Assembly (NCBI GenBank): GCA_910584495.1
Contig: CAJUAR010000063.1
Location: forward strand, 1 to 17,728
Source: an uncultured Muribaculaceae bacterium
GTDB taxonomy: Bacteria > Bacteroidota > Bacteroidia > Bacteroidales > Muribaculaceae
DNA: 17,728 nt
Direction of reading: 5' to 3'
Part shown: positions 7,064 to 15,771 of the stretch, piece after piece
Numbering within the stretch: the stretch's first letter is position 1
Layout: every line of letters starts with the position of its first letter
Position numbers and translations under genes: made by a program
Notes under the pieces: model-generated
Databases searched by the model: none
Told to the model about the DNA's origin: nothing
The model's input: only the letters and a program-made list of their open reading frames with translations

Positions 7064-8710
7064 TCAATGACGGTGCTCGTATTTGAGTGTCATCGAAGGC
7101 TGATCACAGACTTCAGCAGGGCCAAAGTACTGAATTGGGCCGGGGTAGATGTAGCACGTGTTGTGAGCCCAGTCATCGCGCTGCGAGGCAAACTTCTGGA
7201 ATGGAGCGCCATCGAGACGAACTAAAGCTTTTTGGATAACAGGTTTATCCTCGGCGTTACGGCGTTCGATGTTCATCATCATGGTGATTGGAATACCGCC
7301 GGGAATCCATTGAACAGCGGGTTTTACAAGGTTACGAATCGACGACATATAGCCTGTCACACCGGCGTTGATGAGCGCAGATGCGTTGAAGCCCAGCGAG
7401 TAGCAATAGTCAGCGTCGAAGTTCGAGGGGTCGGCGCAACGACCTTCGTAACCGAAGAAGTGGTGGAGCGACGAGAACTTGCCCCCGCAGGCGGCAAACG
7501 AAGGAGTGGCCTCCAGACGAGCGGCAACGAGGCCACTGAGGAGTTTTTCGGTTTCGATGAGAGACACCTGCACGTTGCCGTGGGGGTCGCGGTCGAGCAT
7601 AAGCTGGCGTGCTACCGATTCGGGAAGCTTCTTCAGGGCAGCGACATTGTCGGCCGAGAGGTTGGTCATAATGAATTCGGTGAGCTGTGCGTTGTCCATG
7701 CCGGCAACCTTGTCTTTGTTAGCACCGAGAAGCTCGTTGAGCTCGCTGATGAGGCGCTTGAATTCAGGAATGAATTCGATGAGGCCTTCGGGAATGAGGA
7801 CTGTACCAAAGTTGTTGCCATCGGCGGCACGGCTTGCAACGATGTCGGCAATGTAAGCCACGATGTCGTCGAGGCTCATGTTCTTAGCTTCGATTTCCTC
7901 AGAGATGAGGCAGACATTGGGCTGGCACTGCAGTGCACATTCGAGAGCGATGTGACTTGCCGAACGACCCATCAGTTTGATGAAGTGCCAATATTTCTTG
8001 GCCGAGTTACAGTCGCGCTGGATATTGCCGATAACTTCGGAGTAGACCTTCGTGGCAGTGTCAAAACCAAAAGAAGTCTCGATAACATCGTTCTTGAGGT
8101 CACCGTCGATGGTTTTGGGGCAACCGATAACCTGGATGCCGGCACCAATCGACTTGTAGTATTCGGCCAGGATGGCAGCATTTGTATTGGAATCGTCGCC
8201 ACCGATGATAACGAGAGCGGAGATGTTGAGTTCTCGCAGGATTTCGAGACCCTTGTCGAACTGATCTTTCTTCTCGAGCTTGGTACGGCCTGATCCAATG
8301 ATGTCGAAACCGCCGGTGTTGCGGTATTCGTCGATGATGGGAGCTGTCAGCTCGATGTAACGATGCTCAACAAGCCCCTGAGGACCCATGAGGAAACCGA
8401 ACAGACGGCTTTCTTTGTGAATTTTCTTGATACCGTCGAAAAGACCGCAGATTACATTATGGCCACCGGGAGCCTGGCCGCCGGAGAGGATGACACCCAC
8501 ATTGACAGGCTTGCCGGGTGTGGCTGTGGGATTCTTTTCAAAACGGATTTCGGGTAGACCGTAAGTGTTGGGGAACAGAGCCTTGATTGCTTCCTGATCG
8601 GCTACTGACTGTGTGGCATGGCCTTCAACCACCTTCACAGCTCCTGCAAGGGCAATTGGGAGCTTGGGCTGATAGGAGGCGCGGGCTTTTTGTAATGCAC
8701 TTTTTTTCAT
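7064..8710 (-). CDS. pfp: Diphosphate-dependent phosphofructokinase (PFP)
   Basis: This 548-residue cytoplasmic enzyme reversibly phosphorylates fructose 6-phosphate to fructose 1,6-bisphosphate using PPi. Start ATG at 8710 (MKKSALQKARASYQ) matches the family start and its leader; an upstream in-frame extension of 14 residues is not needed. The phosphofructokinase fold is clear: GVILSGGQAPGGHN (72-85), the PPi-type GGDDS (170-174, where ATP enzymes have GGDGS), PKTIDGDLKN (198-207) with the PPi-specific Lys199 and catalytic Asp202, and MGRSASH (247-253). The 550-residue length fits the long plant-beta/Bacteroides-type PFP group. It is a single gene with its own promoter and a strong terminator. 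Confidence 0.96.
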   Translation of the reverse strand: MKKSALQKARASYQPKLPIALAGAVKVVEGHATQSVADQEAIKALFPNTYGLPEIRFEKNPTATPGKPVNVGVILSGGQAPGGHNVICGLFDGIKKIHKESRLFGFLMGPQGLVEHRYIELTAPIIDEYRNTGGFDIIGSGRTKLEKKDQFDKGLEILRELNISALVIIGGDDSNTNAAILAEYYKSIGAGIQVIGCPKTIDGDLKNDVIETSFGFDTATKVYSEVIGNIQRDCNSAKKYWHFIKLMGRSASHIALECALQCQPNVCLISEEIEAKNMSLDDIVAYIADIVASRAADGNNFGTVLIPEGLIEFIPEFKRLISELNELLGANKDKVAGMDNAQLTEFIMTNLSADNVAALKKLPESVARQLMLDRDPHGNVQVSLIETEKLLSGLVAARLEATPSFAACGGKFSSLHHFFGYEGRCADPSNFDADYCYSLGFNASALINAGVTGYMSSIRNLVKPAVQWIPGGIPITMMMNIERRNAEDKPVIQKALVRLDGAPFQKFASQRDDWAHNTCYIYPGPIQYFGPAEVCDQPSMTLKYEHRH

Positions 8711-8722
8711 TGTAATATGTAG

Positions 8723-8734
8723 AACGTTAACGTT
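8723..8734. repeat. 12-base palindrome in pfp leader
   Basis: AACGTTAACGTT is perfectly self-complementary and lies between the pfp -7 box and its ATG, covering the early transcribed region. It is a candidate operator; no other copy was noticed. Confidence 0.5.
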
Positions 8735-8749
8735 ATTGTTTTCAGAGTG

Positions 8750-8757
8750 CAAAAATA
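8750..8757 (-). promoter_or_regulatory. -7 promoter box of pfp
   Basis: The minus strand reads TATTTTTG (TAnnTTTG). The predicted start is about 8742, giving a leader of some 30 bases. The -33 position has no clear TTG. Confidence 0.6.
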
Positions 8758-9006
8758 GCTCATTTTTCTCGAATTATACGCCTTTTAATTGTGAATAAGT
8801 GTTGATTGAGCTTTTCAATAAAAGCAATGCTGTCACTATCGACAATAATGTTTCCTATCTGACAGTGTCCGCTCAATATCATTACATATCAACATATTAT
8901 CAATTAGAAACCACGACAGAATATCAACAAGTAGTTGCCATTACAAAATTTATGTGCTCTTTTCTTAAATAATGTTTACAGACATGATTTTACCTATATA
9001 ATAATT
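8758..9006. other. Intergenic region between divergent pfp and amidase operon
   Basis: This is an AT-rich, non-coding stretch. I see no RNA gene or convincing small ORF. It contains a 9-base direct repeat ATATCAACA (8886-8894 and 8921-8929), and CTGTCA...TGACAG (about 8830-8865) as a weak inverted repeat. These could be regulator sites but are short enough to be chance. Confidence 0.4.
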
Positions 9007-9036
9007 TTGTCCTTATTAATAATTGAACTAAATTTG
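9007..9036 (+). promoter_or_regulatory. Promoter of the amidase-to-transporter operon
   Basis: TTG (9007-9009, in TTTTG), 19 bases, then TAAATTTG (9029-9036). The start would be near 9043, inside a CGCATGCG palindrome (9041-9048), with a leader of about 65 bases. A second -7-like box TAATTTTG (9002-9009) overlaps the -33 element but lacks its own -33. Confidence 0.65.
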
Positions 9037-9107
9037 TGGTCGCATGCGAAAGCTTGTAACATTTATCACAAACACTACAACACATCTATCAGCTTAACAC
9101 ATCTACC

Positions 9108-12038
9108 ATGAACGCTAACCGAGTGCTTGCCACCATCATAGGGCTTTCGCTTTCAGCTTCACCTTTATATGCCGGAGATCAAGAAGAAGCCATAACCGAC
9201 ATATTACGCGGCTACCTTCCGCCTACAGCCGCTATTGGAAAAGTGAAGACACAAAGTGTGAAAATTAACAATAAAAAACGGACCGTCATTGTTGAATTCA
9301 CCAAAAACGCGTCATATATTCCTCTGACCTCCAAAGAGGTGAAGGACATCAAAGCCAAATGCCTCAACACACTGGGTAAAAAATATGCAAAATATAAGAT
9401 TGAACTTGTGAGCAACAACAAGAGTTTCGACCAGCTGGCAATCAACACCATCCGACACTCAGGGCCTAAGGAAAAAACACCATTTGTCCACAAGTTTGAA
9501 GCCCCGGCCGCTCCTCAAGGCCTCGACGGTACAAACATAGCCATGTGGCAAAGCCATGGCTGGTATTTCGAGCCAAAGCTCAACCGTTGGGAGTGGCAGC
9601 GAGCACGAGTGATGCAGACTGTTGAAGACCTCTATACTCAGAGCTACGTGCTACCCTTTCTCACCCCAATGCTCCAAAATGCGGGAGCTTATGTTCTCCT
9701 GCCACGCGAACGTGATACGAGCCGCACCGAAATTATTATCGACAACGATGCTGACGGCCAGGTGACTACCGAAGGTACATGGAAATGCTCGGGCAAAGCT
9801 GGTTTTGCTTATAATTTCGAACCTCTCAAAAACGGCGACCATCCCTTTGCCGCCGGTACGTCGATAATCTCCGAAAGCAAAAACGCCAAGGCAAAATGGC
9901 AAGCCCCTGTTCCGGCCAAAGGCACCTATGCAGTCTATGTGGGATATACCACCGAGCACAATAGCACAGATAAAGCTTTTTACACCATCAATGCAGCCGA
10001 TGGCAAACACCAAGTGGCCGTCAACCAGCAAATGGGCGGAGGCACATGGGTGTATCTCGGACACTATCCATTCGATGCCTCGACACGTCCTGCAACACTC
10101 GTTGAAGTAACAAACCAGGGCAACAAAGGCACGGTGCTCAGCGCCGATGCGGTGAAGATTGGCGGCGGCATGGGCAATGTGGCCCGAATTGTGAAAGAAC
10201 CACTCGACGACATTGAATACGAGTATATTACAAGCGGTTATCCGCGATTCACCGAAGGCGCACGCTACTTCCTGCAGTGGGCCGGAGCTCCCGACAGCGT
10301 CTTCACTCCTTCGGACTATGTCAACGACTATACCGACGACTACCGTTCGCGCGGACTATGGGTCAACTGGCTCGCCGGAGGTTCGTCAATGCTTCCCGAC
10401 CGCGAAGGACTTAACATACCTGTCGATTTGAGTTTTGCCTTCCACAGCGATGCCGGCATGACACCCAACGACTCCATCATTGGCACGCTTGGCATTTACT
10501 GCACCAAAGGCGACAAGACAGGAAACGGCAGCCCACGCGCCGCCTCACGCGACCTCACAAACTTGGTGATGACCAATATTGTGGACGATATCCGCGCCAC
10601 GATGGAACCGAATTGGTCGCGACGAGGAATGTGGGACGAATCCTACTTCGAGGCCCGGGCTCCCGAGGTTCCCGCCATGCTTCTCGAACTCCTCTCGCAC
10701 CAAAACTTAGCCGATATGTCCTACGGTCTCGACCCGGCATTCCGCTTCGTGGTGTCGCGCGCCATATACAAAGGCATGCTCAAATTCCTTGCCGCGCGCG
10801 ACGGACGCCCATATGTGGTTCAGCCGCTGCCCATTCGTGCATTTGCCATCAATTCCCAAGGGAACAACACATTCAGCCTGTCGTGGAAAGAGACCGTCGA
10901 CACACTCGAAAAATCGGCGACCCCCACATATTATATAATTGAAGAACGCATAGGCGACGGACATTTCCGTCCGTTGGCCACAAGCAAGACTCCGACATTC
11001 AACGTTACCGTTACCGACGGTGCCATTCATTCCTATCGAATAATTGCTGCCAACGACGGCGGTGTGTCATTCCCTTCGGAAGTGCTGGCTCTGTGCGACA
11101 AGGGGGGAAAAATGGTAACGGTGGTCAATGGCTTTACTCGCGTAAGCGCGCCTGACCGTTTCGACTTTGGCGAAGTTGCCGGTTTCTACGACGAGCGCGA
11201 CCACGGCGTGCCATATATTGAAGACATTTCCTATATCGGCAGCCAATATGAATACCGACGCATAGTACCATGGATGGACGACGATGCAGCTGGTTTTGGA
11301 GGCTCTCGCTCCAACTATGAGGACAAAGTGATTGCAGGAAACACTTTCGACTATGTCTACACTCATGGCAAAGCGATAGCCGATGCAGGCTATTCGTTCA
11401 TCTCAAGCTCTGTCGAAGCCTTCACTCAGTCTCAGGACACACCCATGCTTGTCGATCTCATTTTGGGCAAACAAAAGGAAATCAAACAAGGCCGCGGGGC
11501 ATACGGCACACGGTTCAAAGCATTTCCCTCGGCCCTGCAGCAACGCATGGCAGCCCTTGCCGACAACGGGTGCTCCTTCTTTGTGAGCGGTGCCTTTGTT
11601 GCTACCGACATGTGGGACAACCCCAATAGCACTCCGGAAGTAGCCGAAGCCGACAAGAAATTTGCCAACGAAGTGCTGGGTTATACCTGGCGCGTCGGCC
11701 AGGCATCAGTCACCGGCGAAGCCTACCAGGTGCCGACACGTTTCAAAGACTTCACCGGTGGTGAATATGCTTTCAGCAACAGTCTCAACAGCGAATGTTA
11801 TGCTGTCGAATCGCCCGATTCGTTCTTTGCCACCAACAAAGACAACGGTTGCACACTGATGCGCTACAGCGAAAACAATCTTGTGGCCGGAATTGCATTC
11901 GACAGCGGAAAACACCGTAGCGTTGTCCTCGGTTTTCCTTTCGAAACCATCAAAGACGACAAAGCACGTTCAAGCCTTATGAAACAGACGCTTAATTTCT
12001 TCAACGACCCCTCGCCACGCCGTAGTATCAAAAAGTAA
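9108..12038 (+). CDS. Exported zinc amidase (N-acetylmuramoyl-L-alanine amidase type) with golvesin-like insert
   Basis: The product is 976 residues with signal peptide 1-22 (cut near LYA-GD). The likely role is cleaving the bond between MurNAc and the peptide stem in periplasm or outside. Relatives are often labelled xanthan lyase, but the visible catalytic pattern is amidase_3: QSHGW (His150), a VED helix followed by GAYVLLPRERD (Glu173 a likely second ligand), SFAFHSDAG (His446, matching SxHANA) and VPAMLLEL (Glu527, the catalytic Glu). Between Glu173 and His446 sits a golvesin-like beta domain (about 205-352, with GTYAVYVGY and GGGTWVYLGHYPF). A fibronectin-III-like module follows (about 573-660). 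The C-terminal 310 residues form a domain I do not recognise, possibly a flavodoxin/amidotransferase-like fold (FDYVYTHGKAIADAGYSFISSS). First gene of the five-gene operon, 34 bases before the next. Actual substrate not proven. Confidence 0.8.
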   Translation: MNANRVLATIIGLSLSASPLYAGDQEEAITDILRGYLPPTAAIGKVKTQSVKINNKKRTVIVEFTKNASYIPLTSKEVKDIKAKCLNTLGKKYAKYKIELVSNNKSFDQLAINTIRHSGPKEKTPFVHKFEAPAAPQGLDGTNIAMWQSHGWYFEPKLNRWEWQRARVMQTVEDLYTQSYVLPFLTPMLQNAGAYVLLPRERDTSRTEIIIDNDADGQVTTEGTWKCSGKAGFAYNFEPLKNGDHPFAAGTSIISESKNAKAKWQAPVPAKGTYAVYVGYTTEHNSTDKAFYTINAADGKHQVAVNQQMGGGTWVYLGHYPFDASTRPATLVEVTNQGNKGTVLSADAVKIGGGMGNVARIVKEPLDDIEYEYITSGYPRFTEGARYFLQWAGAPDSVFTPSDYVNDYTDDYRSRGLWVNWLAGGSSMLPDREGLNIPVDLSFAFHSDAGMTPNDSIIGTLGIYCTKGDKTGNGSPRAASRDLTNLVMTNIVDDIRATMEPNWSRRGMWDESYFEARAPEVPAMLLELLSHQNLADMSYGLDPAFRFVVSRAIYKGMLKFLAARDGRPYVVQPLPIRAFAINSQGNNTFSLSWKETVDTLEKSATPTYYIIEERIGDGHFRPLATSKTPTFNVTVTDGAIHSYRIIAANDGGVSFPSEVLALCDKGGKMVTVVNGFTRVSAPDRFDFGEVAGFYDERDHGVPYIEDISYIGSQYEYRRIVPWMDDDAAGFGGSRSNYEDKVIAGNTFDYVYTHGKAIADAGYSFISSSVEAFTQSQDTPMLVDLILGKQKEIKQGRGAYGTRFKAFPSALQQRMAALADNGCSFFVSGAFVATDMWDNPNSTPEVAEADKKFANEVLGYTWRVGQASVTGEAYQVPTRFKDFTGGEYAFSNSLNSECYAVESPDSFFATNKDNGCTLMRYSENNLVAGIAFDSGKHRSVVLGFPFETIKDDKARSSLMKQTLNFFNDPSPRRSIKK

Positions 12039-12072
12039 AAAAATAAAAACAATAAAATCAAACAGATATAAT

Positions 12073-13545
12073 ATGAATCCCTCAATACATTGCTTCCTCC
12101 CCTACGTCGACGAAGCTCAAGCACAATTCTCGGCCGAAAGCGTGCGCCAGTGCCCCATGGTGAACCGTGTCACTTTTCTTGCCACCGATGGTCGAAAAGG
12201 CGAAATCTTTGGCTGCGACGTACTGAATATCGACTCGTTCAAGTCATCGGCTGCGATGATTGCCATTGCCGAGCATACCGATGCCGACTATACCCTGCTC
12301 TACAACAAACCCAGCACACTCGACTGCGGCTATTTTGCCATTGAGCGCATGGTGCGCATTGCCCGTGACTCTAATGCGGGCATGTTATATGCCGACCACT
12401 ACACCGTTGCCGACGGCAAGAAAAGCCAGGCTCCGGTCATCGACTACCAGTTCGGCTCTCTGCGCGATGATTTCGATTTCGGACCGCTTGTCATGTTCGA
12501 TTCGGTAGTTTTCAAAAAAGCCGCTTCGGAAATCGACCCCAAGTTTAAAGCTGCCGGCTTCTATGCCCTGCGCCTGGGAGTGAGCCGCCAATCACAAATT
12601 GTTCACATCAACGAATACCTCTATAGCGATGTCGCAACGGCCACACAGCGCAACGGCGAAGCTATTTTCGACTATGTCGACCCTCGCAACCGCCAGTCGC
12701 AGATTGAGATGGAAGAAGCTTGCACCGCACATCTCAAAGCCATAGGCGGCTATCTGCCGCCGGTCTTCGACCACATAAATTTCGATGAGGGAGCATTTCC
12801 GGTCGAAGCTTCAGTCATCATTCCTGTACGCAACCGCGTGCGCACCATCCGCGATGCCATCCGCAGCGTGCTTAACCAAGACACCGACTTCCTGTTCAAC
12901 CTCATCATTGTCGACAACCATTCGACCGACGGCACAAGCGAAGCTATTGAAGAATTCAGCGCCGATCCTCGTGTGATTCACATCATTCCTTCGCGCGACG
13001 ACCTTGGCATAGGCGGCTGCTGGAACATAGGTGCCAACGATGAACGCGCCGGCAAATTCTGCGTACAACTCGACAGCGACGATGTCTACTCCGATGAGCA
13101 CACCCTTGCCAAGATTGTAAAAGCATTCTACGACAACAATTGCGCAATGGTGGTGGGCACATACAAACTGACCGACATCAACCTGGGCACTCTGCCCCCC
13201 GGCATCATCGACCACCGCGAATGGACACCTGAAAATGGCCGCAACAATGCCCTGCGCATCAACGGACTGGGCGCACCTCGTGCTTTCTATACTCCTCTGC
13301 TCCGCGAAATCAAAGTACCCAACACAAGCTATGGCGAAGACTATGCCCTTGGCCTCGCATTCTCGCGCCATTACCAGATTGGGCGTGTCTACGACGTGCT
13401 CTATTTCTGCCGTCGCTGGGAAGATAACTCCGACCATGCGTTGGACATTTTCAAAACCAATGCCAACAACCTCTATAAAGACCGCATCCGCACATGGGAA
13501 CTGGAGGCTCGCGTGGCTATGAACAAAGATTGCCAAAATGTCTGA
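12073..13545 (+). CDS. Two-domain family 2 glycosyltransferase
   Basis: This is a 490-residue protein with no signal peptide or membrane helix, so cytoplasmic. Residues 246-450 are a GT2 (GT-A) domain: ASVIIPVRNRVRTI, LIIVDNHSTDGT, the metal/nucleotide-sugar motif DSDD at 334-337, and SYGED (Glu422-Asp423, the likely catalytic base region). Residues 1-200 resemble a second, degenerate GT-A half (short beta-alpha units with ADYTLLYNKP) without a clear DxD. The acceptor is unknown; its place next to a muropeptide-type importer and a nucleotidyl-transfer protein suggests handling a cell-wall sugar. The leader has no Shine-Dalgarno but is A-rich, as usual in Bacteroidota. Its last 8 bases overlap the next gene. 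Confidence 0.82.
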   Translation: MNPSIHCFLPYVDEAQAQFSAESVRQCPMVNRVTFLATDGRKGEIFGCDVLNIDSFKSSAAMIAIAEHTDADYTLLYNKPSTLDCGYFAIERMVRIARDSNAGMLYADHYTVADGKKSQAPVIDYQFGSLRDDFDFGPLVMFDSVVFKKAASEIDPKFKAAGFYALRLGVSRQSQIVHINEYLYSDVATATQRNGEAIFDYVDPRNRQSQIEMEEACTAHLKAIGGYLPPVFDHINFDEGAFPVEASVIIPVRNRVRTIRDAIRSVLNQDTDFLFNLIIVDNHSTDGTSEAIEEFSADPRVIHIIPSRDDLGIGGCWNIGANDERAGKFCVQLDSDDVYSDEHTLAKIVKAFYDNNCAMVVGTYKLTDINLGTLPPGIIDHREWTPENGRNNALRINGLGAPRAFYTPLLREIKVPNTSYGEDYALGLAFSRHYQIGRVYDVLYFCRRWEDNSDHALDIFKTNANNLYKDRIRTWELEARVAMNKDCQNV

Positions 13546-14464
13546 ACAACCCAACATAGAGCAGTTCTTTTGCAAGCAGCTGAAGGTATGGCCAATGGCC
13601 TCTGCCAATTTTGACGCTCTGAAAGGAGTGGAGGTCAAAGACTTGGTTGTTGACGGGATGAATATCAAAGTGCAGTTCAACCCTGCAAGGGCCATATCGT
13701 CGGCTGCAAAAGTCGATGCTGCCTCGCTCAAAGCGCGTCCATGCTTCCTGTGTTCCCAAAATCGTCCGTCCGAACAATGCGGCATCGACTGGGCTGAGAA
13801 ATATACAATCCTTGTCAACCCCTTCCCTATATTTCCGCGTCATCTCACCATTCCTTGCAAACAACATGTGCCGCAAGCTGTGGAAGGCGCCATGGCCGAC
13901 ATGTTAAGACTGGCCTCGATGCTCAAAGACTACACCGTGTTCTACAACGGTCCGCGATGCGGGGCATCGGCTCCCGACCATTTTCACTTCCAGGCAGGCA
14001 ACAGCGATTTCCTCACTATTGCCGATAATCTCGAAGGCGTGGAATTAAAAGTTGTTGCAACCGACAACGAGAGCACACTGAGCCTTGTCGACAGCCTTCC
14101 GCTGAAAATGTTTGTAATCGATGCTGCCACACCACAACAGGGCGAGCAGCTTTTCGACCGACTGATACGCGCCATGGATGTGCCCGAAGGCGACTACGAG
14201 CCAATGATGAACATCCTGGCATGGGCCACTCCTGCCGGGGTGCGCGTGGCTGTTGTGCCTCGCAAACGTCACCGTCCGTCGTTCTATGGCACCGAAGGCG
14301 ACGGTTGCATGCTTCTCAGCCCGGCATCGGTGGACATGGGCGGGGTGTTCATCACTCCACGTGTTGTCGACTACGAACGCTTTGATGCCGACACAGTGCG
14401 CCGCGTTTACGACGAACTTTGCCTTTCTCAGTCCGAAATCGAACAAATAGCCGAAAAACTATGA
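13538..14464 (+). CDS. DUF4922 protein, HIT/GalT-superfamily nucleotidyl-transfer candidate
   Basis: This is a 308-residue soluble protein. The signature is a histidine triad-like H-x-H-x-Q: DHFHFQAG with His148, His150, Gln152, as in galactose-1-phosphate uridylyltransferase, Ap4A phosphorylase and GDP-L-galactose phosphorylase, where the middle His forms a nucleotidyl intermediate. Upstream are PCFLC (Cys69/Cys72, a possible metal pair as in GalT) and VNPFPIFPRHLTIPCKQHVPQ, the strand/His segment typical of the fold. A later PRKRHRPSFY may bind phosphate. The reaction is not known: transfer or phosphorolysis of an NMP from or to a sugar 1-phosphate is inferred. It starts inside the end of the GT2 gene (ATGTCTGA overlap) and its stop overlaps the next start (ATGA), indicating translational coupling. 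Confidence 0.8.
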   Translation: MSEQPNIEQFFCKQLKVWPMASANFDALKGVEVKDLVVDGMNIKVQFNPARAISSAAKVDAASLKARPCFLCSQNRPSEQCGIDWAEKYTILVNPFPIFPRHLTIPCKQHVPQAVEGAMADMLRLASMLKDYTVFYNGPRCGASAPDHFHFQAGNSDFLTIADNLEGVELKVVATDNESTLSLVDSLPLKMFVIDAATPQQGEQLFDRLIRAMDVPEGDYEPMMNILAWATPAGVRVAVVPRKRHRPSFYGTEGDGCMLLSPASVDMGGVFITPRVVDYERFDADTVRRVYDELCLSQSEIEQIAEKL

Positions 14465-15768
14465 CAGCACCGTGTGTTTCGGTTGGCATCCTTCATGCCG
14501 ACAAAATAACCATAGAGCTCAACACGCCCTACATGTTGCCGGATGGCAGCAATGTCGACGGTAGCCAGATGTTCACGCTCACCAATTCAAAAAAAATTGA
14601 ATGGCACGGACAACTCTACGATTATGTGGAACTCACAACGCCCGGTTGTGACGGCACATTTGCGGTCGACGACGTGGTGATAGGCATAGGATTCCATTGG
14701 GAAAGAACAGAACGCCAGTCGTTCAAGGGCAACCTGCGGCTCATTATCGACGAAGGCACAATGTGCCTTGTCAACATTCTGCCTGTCGAGGACTATCTGC
14801 TCAGCGTCATCTCCTCGGAGATGAGTGCCACTGCCGGAGAGGAATTTCTCAAAGCTCACGCAGTGATTTCGCGCAGCTGGCTGCTGGCACAGATTAACAA
14901 GAGCAAGCAGGAACACTTGCCCATGCCCGAAGACACAGAGACAGAAATCGTACGATGGTACGACCGCGACGACCATCACAATTTCGATGTTTGTGCCGAT
15001 GACCATTGCCAGCGTTATCAGGGAATTACACGCCAGACAACTGAAGCGGTGGCTCGCGCGGTGGAGGCTACCAAGGGCCAAGTGCTCATGGATGAAGAAG
15101 GACAATTGTGCGACACTCGCTTCTCGAAATGCTGCGGAGGTGTTTTCGAGGAATTTGAAAACTGCTGGGAACCAAGGCACTATCACTACCTTGTCGGCAA
15201 GCGCGATGCTGCCGACGGCCCATCCGTGCCGGACTTAAGCAGCGAAGAAGGTGCCCGCCTATGGATTTTGAGCCGGCCCGAAGCATTCTGCAACACTGCC
15301 GATAAAGAAATATTGGGGCAGGTGCTCAATGGCTACGACCAGGAAACTACCGATTTCTACCGATGGACCGTAACTTACGGCCAAGAAGAGCTGTCCCAAC
15401 TCATCAAGGAACGCAGCGGCATAGACTTTGGCGGAATCAAAGCCCTCGAACCGCTGGCACGAGGCACGTCAGGCCGAATCTACCGCTTGCGCATCGTTGG
15501 CGAAAAACGCACACTCGTCATAGGCAAGGAACTCATTATCCGCCGATGGCTGTCGCCCTCTCATCTCTACAGCTCGGCTTTTGTTGTCGAAAACGGTACG
15601 GACAATACTCAAGGGCTTCCATCGTCGTTCACTCTGCGAGGTGCCGGATGGGGGCACGGAGTGGGTCTGTGCCAGATAGGCGCTGCGGTGATGGGTGCCG
15701 AAGGCTACGACTACGAACACATATTGTTACACTATTTCATAGGAGCCGCGCTCACAACATTATATTAG
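14461..15768 (+). CDS. SpoIID/LytB-domain protein without signal peptide
   Basis: The product is 435 residues from the ATG at 14461, chosen because it forms an ATGA overlap with the preceding stop; an upstream frame extension of 14 residues is an artefact of overlap. SpoIID proteins are lytic transglycosylases that cut peptidoglycan glycan strands. The core is visible: ILPVEDYLLSVISSEMSATAGEEFLKAHAVISRSW, split here as VEDYLLSVISSEM (Glu120 the likely catalytic acid) and LKAHAVISRSWLLAQ, and the C-terminal RGAGWGHGVGLCQIGA. There are also several Cys (CCGG at 224-227). No signal peptide, lipobox or membrane helix is seen at the N-terminus, so a cytoplasmic location is predicted, unlike sporulation SpoIID. 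In context it could cleave imported GlcNAc-MurNAc units. Location and substrate are inference. Confidence 0.85.
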   Translation: MTAPCVSVGILHADKITIELNTPYMLPDGSNVDGSQMFTLTNSKKIEWHGQLYDYVELTTPGCDGTFAVDDVVIGIGFHWERTERQSFKGNLRLIIDEGTMCLVNILPVEDYLLSVISSEMSATAGEEFLKAHAVISRSWLLAQINKSKQEHLPMPEDTETEIVRWYDRDDHHNFDVCADDHCQRYQGITRQTTEAVARAVEATKGQVLMDEEGQLCDTRFSKCCGGVFEEFENCWEPRHYHYLVGKRDAADGPSVPDLSSEEGARLWILSRPEAFCNTADKEILGQVLNGYDQETTDFYRWTVTYGQEELSQLIKERSGIDFGGIKALEPLARGTSGRIYRLRIVGEKRTLVIGKELIIRRWLSPSHLYSSAFVVENGTDNTQGLPSSFTLRGAGWGHGVGLCQIGAAVMGAEGYDYEHILLHYFIGAALTTLY

Positions 15769-15771
15769 ACC

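Noticed and set aside
7232..8293. Long open frame (353 codons) on the plus strand opposite pfp
   Set aside because: It lies wholly antisense to a clear phosphofructokinase, shows no recognisable domain, and is explained by codon bias of the real gene.
8886..8929. Repeats ATATCAACA as the start of a CRISPR-like or iteron array
   Set aside because: There are only two 9-base copies, no regular spacing and AT-rich surroundings; chance is likely.
9108..12038. True xanthan lyase (polysaccharide lyase family 8)
   Set aside because: No PL8 alpha/alpha-toroid features are visible, whereas amidase_3-like residues and a golvesin-like domain are.
12811..13818. 335-codon minus-strand open frame across the GT2/DUF4922 border
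   Set aside because: It is antisense to two well-supported coupled genes and its translation has no family features.
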